DNA from: a bacterium
GTDB lineage: Bacteria; Elusimicrobiota; Elusimicrobia; UBA1565; UBA9628
Length of the DNA stretch: 8,361 nt
Direction of reading: 5' to 3'
Assembly (NCBI GenBank): GCA_021790955.1
Contig: JAJYFI010000050.1
Location: 1-8,361, forward strand
Shown here piece after piece: positions 1-5,761 of the stretch. Position 1 is the stretch's first letter, and every line of letters begins with the position of its first letter. The position numbers were made by a program, and so were the translations under genes. The notes under the pieces are model-generated. The model was not told the DNA's origin. It did no database searches and saw nothing but the letters and a program-made list of their open reading frames with translations.

Positions 1-1
1 C

Positions 2-409
2 GCCTGCGCGCTCGCCGCATGGCTCCTCATCCGCTTCGCCGCGGGAGCCCCCAGGATCCGGCGCGCCCCCACTTGGGCGTGCGGCCTTCCGGGACTCTCG
101 CCGCGCATGGAGTATTCCGCGACGGCTTACGCGAAGCCTTTCAGGATGCTTTTCTCCTTTTTTTACCGCCCCATCCGCGAGGTCCGGCGCGACTGCGTCG
201 CGAGCCCCTATTTCCCCTCCGGCATCCATTACGCGAGCTCCGTCACCTCCCTTTTTAAGGAAAAGCTCTACCGCCCCGCGGCAGAACTGCTTCTCAAGCT
301 CTCCGGGGCGGCGCGGCGGCTTCAGGCGGGAGACGTCAACCTCTATTTGGGCTATCTGTCGGCGACGCTGACGGGTCTGCTGCTTCTTGCGGTATGGAGG
401 CTCCATTGA
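2..409 (+). CDS. hyfB: Hydrogenase-4 component B-like antiporter subunit (NuoL-like), C-terminal part
   Basis: This is a partial gene whose 5' end lies before the window; 135 residues are visible and end at TGA 407-409. The reading frame is open from base 2. The fragment begins in a hydrophobic segment, then has TWACG followed by a stretch starting MEYSATAYAKPFRMLF, the typical tail of HyfB/HycC subunits. It ends with one more predicted membrane helix (about 20 residues, ending WRLH). In the family this subunit is a multi-helix, NuoL-like ion-translocating membrane protein of complex-I-related enzymes. The main antiporter domain is not visible, so its key Glu and Lys residues cannot be checked. 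The stop overlaps the hyfC start by 16 bp, which suggests translational coupling. The family assignment rests on the tail motif plus the five downstream genes; NuoL itself is less likely given that context. Confidence 0.85.
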   Translation, partial: ACALAAWLLIRFAAGAPRIRRAPTWACGLPGLSPRMEYSATAYAKPFRMLFSFFYRPIREVRRDCVASPYFPSGIHYASSVTSLFKEKLYRPAAELLLKLSGAARRLQAGDVNLYLGYLSATLTGLLLLAVWRLH

Positions 410-1356
410 ACGCCGGGTTCGCCTTTCAGGGGATCGTTATTTTCTTGGCGGCCCCGCTTGCCGCAGGCGTTCTCCGCAAGCTCAAAGCCGTTCTGCAGAA
501 CCGCCTCGGCGCTCCCGTTGTCCAGCCTTATCGGGATCTCCGCAAGCTTTTGGGCAAGGAGGAGGTGGTTTCCGGGACGGCCTCGGGACTTTTCCGCGTC
601 GCCCCATATGTCGTCTTCGCGGCCACGGCGGGGGCCTGTTCTCTCGTCCCCGTGGTCCTGGCGCGCATGGCGACGGCGGGTGGCGCGTGGGGCGATCTCG
701 TCGTCCTTGTGGGGCTCCTGGCGCTCGGGAGATTCGCCCTGGCCCTCGGGGCGCTGGAGGCCGGAAGCGCTTTCGGCGGGATGGGATCGAGCCGAGAGAT
801 GATGGTGTCCTCTCTGGCGGAGCCCGCCCTCTTGACGGCCCTGTTCGTCGCGGCGCTCGAGGCCCGCACGAGCGAAGCAGGCCGCATCGCGGCGCATGTC
901 GCGCGGACCGGCGGCGCGGCCTTCGGACCCGGATCGGCCTTCGCCCTCGCGGCCCTCTTTCTCGTGGCCCTTGCTGAATGCGGGCGGCTGCCCGTCGACA
1001 ACCCTTCGACGCATCTCGAGCTCACGATGATCCACGAGGCCATGATCCTCGAGTATTCGGGGCGTTCCTTGGCTCTCATCGAGTGGGCGTCGCAGGCGAG
1101 GCTCCTCCTTTTCATGACTCTTCTCGTCGATCTCTTCCTGCCCTGGGGGATCGCTCTCGACGCCTCCGCCGCGGCGCTGGCCCTGGGGGCCGCCGTCTAC
1201 GCCCTCAAGATCGCGGGGCTCTGCGCGGTGCTGGCGTTCGCCGAGACCTCGACCGCGAAGCTGAGGCTTTTTCGCGTCCCGGACTTTCTCGGCGCCGCCT
1301 TCGTGCTGGCCCTCATCGGGCTCTTCTCCCAGGGCTTCATCCAGTGGGGGCTCTGA
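394..1356 (+). CDS. hyfC: Hydrogenase-4 component C-like membrane subunit (NuoH/HycD family)
   Basis: 320 residues, close to the usual length of HyfC/HycD. It is the membrane subunit that links the peripheral arm to the ion-pumping arm in complex-I-like enzymes. About eight hydrophobic segments are visible (roughly residues 11-27, 71-91, 101-122, 141-157, 181-197, 236-256, 260-285 and 298-317). Family motifs are intact: QNRLGAPVVQPYRDLRKLLG (35-54), GSSREMMVSSLAEPAL (131-146), VDNPSTHLELTMIHEAM (201-217) followed by the ILEYSG loop, and FAETSTAKLRLFRVPDFL (282-299). The acidic residues of the 201-223 loop belong to the channel entrance in NuoH-type proteins (family knowledge). The ATG at 394 lies inside the end of hyfB (16 bp overlap) without a clear Shine-Dalgarno sequence, which suggests coupling. 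It was chosen because the N-terminal helix then has normal length. Only 5 bp separate its stop from the next gene. Confidence 0.95.
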   Translation: MEAPLNAGFAFQGIVIFLAAPLAAGVLRKLKAVLQNRLGAPVVQPYRDLRKLLGKEEVVSGTASGLFRVAPYVVFAATAGACSLVPVVLARMATAGGAWGDLVVLVGLLALGRFALALGALEAGSAFGGMGSSREMMVSSLAEPALLTALFVAALEARTSEAGRIAAHVARTGGAAFGPGSAFALAALFLVALAECGRLPVDNPSTHLELTMIHEAMILEYSGRSLALIEWASQARLLLFMTLLVDLFLPWGIALDASAAALALGAAVYALKIAGLCAVLAFAETSTAKLRLFRVPDFLGAAFVLALIGLFSQGFIQWGL

Positions 1357-1361
1357 CGGAC

Positions 1362-2003
1362 ATGACGCGATCGATCGCCTTCCTCTGCGCCCTGGCCCTC
1401 GCCTGCGCTTTCGGGATGCTCGCTTTCAGGAACCCGAGGCTCTCCCTGCGCGCCTACGCGGCGCAGTCGATCCTCCTCGGCCTGGCGGCCTTCTCCCTTG
1501 CCTCCGGCGCCGGCGAACCAGCCCTTTGGGCCTTCGCGGCGCTGGCCGTCTTGATCAAGGGCTTCGTCGTCCCGGCCATCCTCGGCCAGGCGGCGGAGGC
1601 ATCGGGCTCCGAGCGCGCCCCCAGTCCCTTCGTCTCCTACCCCCTTTCGATGTTGGCGGGCGCTGGATTCGCTTTGCTCTCTTACGCCGTCGTCGGCCCC
1701 CTCGCGGGGGAGCGCCCCGCGGCGGCGCGCGGCTTCGCGTTGGCCCTGACCTTGATGCAGATGGGGCTGTGGATCATGGTGAGCCGCCGCCGGGCCCTGA
1801 TGCAGGCTCTGGGGCTTCTCGTCGTCGAAAACGGGCTTTTCGTCGCGGCGCTCGCGACCGGCTTCGGCATGCCCATGGTGGTCGAGCTCGGCCTCGCCTT
1901 CGACCTGTTGGTGGCGGTCGGGGTCCTCGGGATTCTCATCTCGAGGATCCACGGCGTTTTGTCCTCGGCGGACACGGCGCGGCTCAACCGGCTGAGGGGG
2001 TGA
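1362..2003 (+). CDS. hyfE: Hydrogenase-4 component E-like membrane subunit (NuoK-like)
   Basis: 213 residues, near the usual HyfE length. It is a hydrophobic protein with about seven predicted membrane helices (near residues 3-22, 31-48, 54-76, 92-116, 123-141, 146-166 and 173-197). Its C-terminal half resembles NuoK. The stretch QALGLLVVENGLFVAALATG is followed by GMPMVVELGLAFDLLVAVGV; Glu156 and Glu175 in the helices sit where NuoK-type subunits carry conserved proton-channel glutamates (family knowledge, alignment by eye). The positively charged tail, with five Arg or His residues after about position 195, suggests a cytoplasmic C terminus. The ATG at 1362 follows the hyfC stop by 5 bp and has only a weak upstream G-rich stretch, so it probably depends on coupling. 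A longer upstream in-frame extension would overlap hyfC and lacks hydrophobic character, so it was rejected. Confidence 0.92.
   Translation: MTRSIAFLCALALACAFGMLAFRNPRLSLRAYAAQSILLGLAAFSLASGAGEPALWAFAALAVLIKGFVVPAILGQAAEASGSERAPSPFVSYPLSMLAGAGFALLSYAVVGPLAGERPAAARGFALALTLMQMGLWIMVSRRRALMQALGLLVVENGLFVAALATGFGMPMVVELGLAFDLLVAVGVLGILISRIHGVLSSADTARLNRLRG
1994..2000 (+). promoter_or_regulatory. Ribosome binding site for hyfF (supports GTG start)
   Basis: A purine-rich GAGGGGG lies seven bases upstream of the GTG at 2008, inside the last codons of hyfE. This normal spacing supports the GTG as the start of hyfF. The stop of hyfE (2001-2003) sits between the site and the start. Confidence 0.6.
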
Positions 2004-2007
2004 GGCG

Positions 2008-3483
2008 GTGAATCTTCCCGCCTGGTCGATCCTCGTGGCGCCCATCGCGACCGCAGGGCTCTTCCTGATCGCCCCGAGCCCAGCCGCAGTCGCGCGGCTC
2101 AGCCGCTGGGGTTCCGCCGCGGCCTTGGCCGTGAGCGCCTGGCTTGCGCGCGCGGCGATCGAGCGTCCCGCGGTCTCAAGCCACGGCCTGCTCCTTGATC
2201 CGTTGGGGGCCTACCTGGCGGTGCTCGTCTCCTTCCTGGTCCTTGCCGCTTCGCTCGCCTCGGAGCGCTTTTTAAGGGGAGAAACGGAGGACGGCAAGCC
2301 GTCCATCGCCGCGTGGAGGGCTTACTACGGCCTGCTGCACTTATTCGCGGCCTCCATGCTTCTCGTGCCCATCGCGGACAACTTGGGGATTCTCTGGGTG
2401 GCCGTGGAGGCGACGACGCTCTCCTCGGCCTTTCTGGTCGGATTTCACCGCCATCGCCATGCGTTGGAGGCCGCGTGGAAATACGTCGTCTTGTGCTCGG
2501 TCGGGCTCGCCTTCGCCCTCTTTGGGACGATCCTCCTCCACGAGGCCGGCGCTCGGTCGGGCGTGGGGGCTACCCTCGACTGGACGGCCTTCGTGGCCGC
2601 GGCGCCGAGGCTCGATCCGAGGATCGTCAAGCTGGGCTTCCTTTTCGCCGTCCTGGGCTACGGGACCAAGGCGGGCCTGGCCCCGCTCCATGCGTGGCTG
2701 CCCGACGCCCACGGCCAGGCGCCGAGCCCCGTGAGCGCGCTTCTGTCCGGCGCCCTCCTCTCCTGCGCCTTCTACGCCGTCATGCGGTTCCACGCGATCG
2801 CCGTTCTCTGCGTTGGCCCGCATTTCCTCGGGAGGGTATTCTGGGCCTTCGGCCTGGCCTCGCTCGCGATCGCCGCTCCCTTCATCCTGATCGCCCGCGA
2901 CTACAAGCGCATGCTCGCCTATTCGTCGGTGGAGCACATGGGCCTCCTCTGCGTCGGCCTGGGGATCGGGAGCCCTGCGGCGATCTACGGGGTCCTTCTC
3001 CATCTCTGGGCGCATGGCCTCGCGAAGGGCTCGGCGTTCCTGAGTGCCGGGGGGATTCTCGAGGCCTTCAAGACGCGCCGGATCGCCCGGGTGACGGGGG
3101 CGCTTGCCAGGGCGCCGGCGTCGGGCTTTTTTCTTTTCGCCGCGACGCTCGGCCTTTCGGGTTTCCCTCCCTTCGCGACTTTCCCGAGCGAAATGCTGAT
3201 TCTTTCCCAGGGTTTCCGGTCCGGCCGGGCCGCGGCGAGCGCCGCCGCGGCCGCGCTCCTCGCGGTCATCTTCGCGGGCCTTCTCCATCACGTCTCGCGG
3301 ATGTGCCTGGGCCGGGCGTCCGGCCCTAGCCTGGAGGAGGCGGGCCCCGGCGCGCGTCTCTGGGAGACGGTCCTCCCTCCCGCCCTTCTTGTGGCGCCTC
3401 TCGTCGTCCTGGGTTGCTGGATTCCGGGAGGATTCGACCGCTGGCTTTCGGCCATGGCGGGCATCGTATTAGGGCATGGATAG
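2008..3483 (+). CDS. hyfF: Hydrogenase-4 component F-like antiporter subunit (NuoM/NuoN-like)
   Basis: 491 residues, a little shorter than enterobacterial HyfF, with about 13 to 14 hydrophobic segments. It belongs to the proton-antiporter-like family (NuoL/M/N, MrpA/D) that forms ion channels in complex-I-like enzymes. The core motif GTKAGLAPLHAWLPDAHGQ (219-237) is followed directly by APSPVSALLSG. Expected channel residues are present: Glu134 in AVEATTLSS, Lys158 in KYVVL, Lys221 in GTKAG, Lys300 in ARDYKRMLAYSS, His336 and Lys340 in AHGLAKGSAF, and Glu395 in FPSEM. The membrane arm therefore looks competent for ion transfer. Whether H+ or Na+ moves cannot be told. Translation starts at GTG 2008, supported by a good ribosome binding site. 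The end overlaps the hyfG start by 8 bp. With hyfB it makes two antiporter-type subunits in the visible operon; no hyfD is present here. Confidence 0.95.
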   Translation: MNLPAWSILVAPIATAGLFLIAPSPAAVARLSRWGSAAALAVSAWLARAAIERPAVSSHGLLLDPLGAYLAVLVSFLVLAASLASERFLRGETEDGKPSIAAWRAYYGLLHLFAASMLLVPIADNLGILWVAVEATTLSSAFLVGFHRHRHALEAAWKYVVLCSVGLAFALFGTILLHEAGARSGVGATLDWTAFVAAAPRLDPRIVKLGFLFAVLGYGTKAGLAPLHAWLPDAHGQAPSPVSALLSGALLSCAFYAVMRFHAIAVLCVGPHFLGRVFWAFGLASLAIAAPFILIARDYKRMLAYSSVEHMGLLCVGLGIGSPAAIYGVLLHLWAHGLAKGSAFLSAGGILEAFKTRRIARVTGALARAPASGFFLFAATLGLSGFPPFATFPSEMLILSQGFRSGRAAASAAAAALLAVIFAGLLHHVSRMCLGRASGPSLEEAGPGARLWETVLPPALLVAPLVVLGCWIPGGFDRWLSAMAGIVLGHG

Positions 3484-4978
3484 CAAGGAGTTCCCGCTCG
3501 ACGCTCTGCCCGCGGCTTGCGCGTCGATGGTTCGTGGGGAAGGCGCCCGGCTCGCCGCCGCGCTGGCCCTGGACGAGAGGCGGCGCGACGGCGGTTTCAG
3601 CCTGCGTTACGTCTTCTCGGTCCCGGCGAAGAGATCCTACGTCGAGCTCCGGGGGCGGATCCCCGCGGGCGCGGCGGCTTTCCCATCGAGCGCCGCCCTG
3701 GTTCCCGCCGCGCACGCCTTCGAGCGCGAGATTCGCGAATTCTTCGGGCTTGATCCGCAAGGACACCCGGACCCGCGCAATCTCCTCCTGCACGAGGATT
3801 GGCCCGAAGCGGTTCACCCCCTGAGGAAGGAGTTCTCCTGGAACGCCAAGACCCGCCGGGAAGCGGGGCGGGAATTTCCCTTCCTCAAGGTGACGGGAGA
3901 AGGCGTTTTCGAGATTCCGGTCGGGCCCGTCCACGCGGGCGTCATCGAGCCGGGGCATTTCCGGTTCAGCGTCGCGGGGGAGCCCGTCGTCAACCTGGAG
4001 GTCCGGCTGGGCTACGTGCATCGGGGCTTGGAGAAGCTCTTCGAGGGCCGCTTAGCCCTTGCGGCCGCGGCTCTGGCCGAGCGCATCTCGGGGGACAACT
4101 CCATCGCCCACGCCCTCGCCTATTGCCGGGCGGTCGAGGATCTCGCGGGCCGGACGCCGCCCCCGCGCGCCCAGGCGCTGCGCGCGATCCTCCTCGAGCT
4201 GGAGCGTCTCTACAACCACGCGGGCGACGTCGCCGGAATCGCCGCCGACACGGGCTTCGTCTTCGGCGGAGCGCAGATGTTGATCCTTCGAGAGCGCCTC
4301 CTGCGGGAAAACGAACGGCTTTCAGGGCGCCGGCTTTTGCGGGGCTGGCTTGAACCCGGGGGGCTCGCCCGAGACGCCGCTCCGGGATCTCTTGAGACGT
4401 TGGCCGCCGCGCTCGAGTCCTGCGAGGCGGATTACCGGGAGATCGAGAAACTTATTCTGGGCGCGGACTCTTTAATGGACCGTGTCGTGGGGGCCGGGGT
4501 TCTCGATCGCCGCGTCGCCGTCGATTTGGGAGGCGTCGGGCCGGCGGCGCGGGCCTCGGGAGTGGACGGCGATCTGCGCCGGGACCATCCCGTGGGTCTT
4601 GAGGCCGAGCTGGGATTTCAGCCGGCGCTTCGCCGGGAAGGCGACGTCCGGGCTCGCATGCTGGTCCGCATGGAGGAGATCGCCGAGTCCTTCCGCGTCC
4701 TGCGCGCGCTTCAGGCGCGGATGCCGGACGGTCCGTGGACCGTCCCGATCAACGGCGTCGGGCCGGGGGAGGGCGTCGGCTGGGCCGAGTCCTCCCGGGG
4801 GGAAGTCCTCCATTGGCTCAGGGCCGGCCCGGATGGGACGATCGAGCGGCTCAAGATCAAGGACCCGTCCTTTTCCAACTGGCCGCTCGTTCCCTGGGCC
4901 GTTCAAGGCGACATCGTGCCGGACTTCCCGCTCATCAACAAGAGCTTCGGCCTCTCCTACGCGGGCCACGACCGATGA
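3476..4978 (+). CDS. hyfG: Hydrogenase-4 component G-like large subunit, fused NuoC/NuoD, lacking [NiFe] cysteines (Ehr type)
   Basis: 500 residues. An N-terminal NuoC-like domain (about 1-125) carries EREIREFFGLDPQGHPDPRN and LLLHEDWPEAVHPLRKEF (83-120). A NuoD/hydrogenase large-subunit domain fills the rest, with GYVHRGLEKLFEG (179-191). In [NiFe] hydrogenases the L1 site reads ICGxC; here it is ISGDN (204-208), so both cysteines are replaced (Ser205, Asn208). The C-terminal DPCxxC site is also lost: the tail reads SFGLSYAGHDR (490-500), placing Ser494 and Gly497 at the cysteine positions. All four metal ligands are absent, and no cleavable C-terminal extension follows. This is the hallmark of Ehr-type complexes, so hydrogenase activity is not expected. 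The role is probably a cytoplasmic redox-coupling or docking subunit; its substrate is unknown. The ATG overlaps hyfF by 8 bp, and AGGG directly before it is too close to be a normal ribosome site, so coupling is likely. Automated tools may label it hydrogenase or NuoD. Confidence 0.95.
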   Translation: MDSKEFPLDALPAACASMVRGEGARLAAALALDERRRDGGFSLRYVFSVPAKRSYVELRGRIPAGAAAFPSSAALVPAAHAFEREIREFFGLDPQGHPDPRNLLLHEDWPEAVHPLRKEFSWNAKTRREAGREFPFLKVTGEGVFEIPVGPVHAGVIEPGHFRFSVAGEPVVNLEVRLGYVHRGLEKLFEGRLALAAAALAERISGDNSIAHALAYCRAVEDLAGRTPPPRAQALRAILLELERLYNHAGDVAGIAADTGFVFGGAQMLILRERLLRENERLSGRRLLRGWLEPGGLARDAAPGSLETLAAALESCEADYREIEKLILGADSLMDRVVGAGVLDRRVAVDLGGVGPAARASGVDGDLRRDHPVGLEAELGFQPALRREGDVRARMLVRMEEIAESFRVLRALQARMPDGPWTVPINGVGPGEGVGWAESSRGEVLHWLRAGPDGTIERLKIKDPSFSNWPLVPWAVQGDIVPDFPLINKSFGLSYAGHDR

Positions 4979-4980
4979 GC

Positions 4981-4985
4981 GGAGG
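4981..4985 (+). promoter_or_regulatory. Ribosome binding site for hyfI
   Basis: A perfect GGAGG precedes the ATG at 4989 with a short spacer of three bases (CTT). It lies in the 10-base gap after the hyfG stop and settles the hyfI start. The frame is also open upstream into hyfG, but there it is only a shadow. Confidence 0.6.
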
Positions 4986-4988
4986 CTT

Positions 4989-5513
4989 ATGTTCCGAATC
5001 CTGAGGAGGTGCGCGAGGACGGGGCTGGCGACCCTGCCCTTGGAGCCGGCCCGCGACGCGGACTACGAGCTCGCGGGGGAGAAGCTCCGGGAGAGCATCC
5101 GCCGTTTGCGCGGCGGCCGTTCGCTGTATGTGCGGGAGGTCGACGCCGGCTCCTGCAACGGCTGCGAGATCGAAATTTCCGCCCTAACGAGCCCGGTCTA
5201 CGATGCGGAGCGCTTCGGCGTCCATGTCACGGCGTCCCCGAGGCACGCGGACGTGCTGCTCGTCACGGGGCCCGTCACGAGGCAGATGGAGCTCGCCCTC
5301 AAAATGACCTACGAGGCCGCTCCCGAGCCTAAAATCGTGGTCGCCTGCGGCGATTGCGCGCTTGACGGCGGGGCCTTCGCGGGGAGCTACGCCGTGGCCG
5401 GCGCCGTCGAGGACGTGCTCCCGGTGGATATCCGGATTAAAGGCTGCCCCCCCAAACCCTCGGCGATCCTCGGCGCGCTGCTCGCCGCCGTGGAGCGGGC
5501 TGGCAAGGCATGA
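4989..5513 (+). CDS. hyfI: Hydrogenase-4 component I-like iron-sulfur subunit (NuoB/HycG family)
   Basis: 174 residues. This is the small subunit that carries the cluster nearest the large-subunit site in complex-I and group 4 hydrogenase relatives. The N-terminal 40 residues are basic and probably contact the membrane arm. Family motifs follow: VDAGSCNGCEIEISALTSP (51-69), YDAERFGVHVTASPRHADVL (71-90), VTGPVTRQMELALK, VVACGDCALDGGAF (117-130) and IKGCPPKP (150-157). The four [4Fe-4S] ligands are Cys56, Cys59, Cys123 and Cys153. Cys120 is an extra cysteine where HycG-type proteins usually have a non-cysteine residue. The first pair is spaced CxxC as in hydrogenases, not CC as in NuoB of complex I. 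It is shorter than enterobacterial HyfI (about 250 residues), lacking that protein's C-terminal tail. It closes the operon; no ferredoxin-like HyfH precedes it. Confidence 0.95.
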   Translation: MFRILRRCARTGLATLPLEPARDADYELAGEKLRESIRRLRGGRSLYVREVDAGSCNGCEIEISALTSPVYDAERFGVHVTASPRHADVLLVTGPVTRQMELALKMTYEAAPEPKIVVACGDCALDGGAFAGSYAVAGAVEDVLPVDIRIKGCPPKPSAILGALLAAVERAGKA

Positions 5514-5536
5514 TTTTCCCGTCTCGGATCCGGCGC
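5514..5536. other. 23-bp gap between convergent genes
   Basis: This short gap separates the stop of hyfI (plus strand) from the stop of the DUF167 gene (minus strand). It contains a run of four T and a small palindrome CGGATCCG at 5525-5532, but no stem-loop with a T tract on either strand. No intrinsic terminator can be supported, so transcripts of the two blocks may end by another mechanism or run into each other. Confidence 0.7.
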
Positions 5537-5761
5537 CTATTTCCCTAGGACTTTAATCAGTTTGTTGGGCGCCCGGGCCCCGCGAAGGATGAAAAGCCGC
5601 TTCGGCTCAAGGCCGAGCTCGCGCCCAAGCCGCGCAAGCGCCTCGGCGTTCGCCGCGCCGTCCCGGGCTTTCGCGCGGACCCACAGTTCGTAAGAATCCG
5701 CCGTTTTCTTGAGCACGCGAGGCGATGCCGCCTCCGCGTGGACCTTGAGCTTAATCAGCAC
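5537..5761 (-). CDS. yggU: DUF167 / YggU family (UPF0235) small protein
   Basis: 74 residues of unknown function. The pattern fits the DUF167 family: a basic beta-strand start (MLIKLKVHAEAASPRVLK), then YELWVRAKARDGAANAEALA, a helix LARLGRELG, and a C-terminal stretch LFILRGARAPNKLIKVLG. The central DGxAN is the family signature. These proteins are small, cytosolic and widespread in bacteria and archaea, with no established activity. Translation starts at GTG (5761-5759), and the first 11 bases overlap the end of the aconitase gene in another frame, so the gene is probably translated by coupling as the last cistron of that unit. The start is supported because the predicted N-terminal strand begins right there. 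The overlap also explains why a longer version is unlikely. Family assignment is good; physiological role is unknown. Confidence 0.85.
   Translation of the reverse strand: MLIKLKVHAEAASPRVLKKTADSYELWVRAKARDGAANAEALARLGRELGLEPKRLFILRGARAPNKLIKVLGK

Noticed and set aside
352..2045. Minus-strand open frames at 352-1035, 528-1115, 1197-2045 and 1682-1987
   Set aside because: They are shadows of hyfC and hyfE. Their compositions are highly charged, and the plus-strand products are clear membrane proteins.
2341..3291. Long minus-strand open frame (316 codons) opposite hyfF
   Set aside because: It is a GC-driven shadow with a charged, low-complexity product (many Arg, Glu, Gly) and no family pattern, while the plus strand encodes a clear antiporter subunit.
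3476..4978. Calling the large subunit a standard complex I NuoCD
   Set aside because: Gene order is hyf-like (hyfE and hyfF present), the small subunit has hydrogenase-type CxxC spacing, and the large subunit retains hydrogenase-like framework without the quinone tyrosine.
3476..5513. Calling the operon a working group 4 [NiFe] hydrogenase or formate hydrogenlyase
   Set aside because: All four nickel-iron cysteines are absent and no maturation extension exists, so hydrogen chemistry is not supported.
5567..5580. GGGCGCCC followed by GGGCCC as a regulatory palindrome or terminator stem
   Set aside because: These are chance palindromes in GC-rich coding sequence (the ARAP segment of the DUF167 protein), with no T tract in the right place.
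5595..5607. Small hairpin AGCCG-CTT-CGGCT downstream of hyfI as a possible terminator
   Set aside because: The stem is only 5 bp, no T tract follows on either strand, and it lies inside the DUF167 coding sequence.
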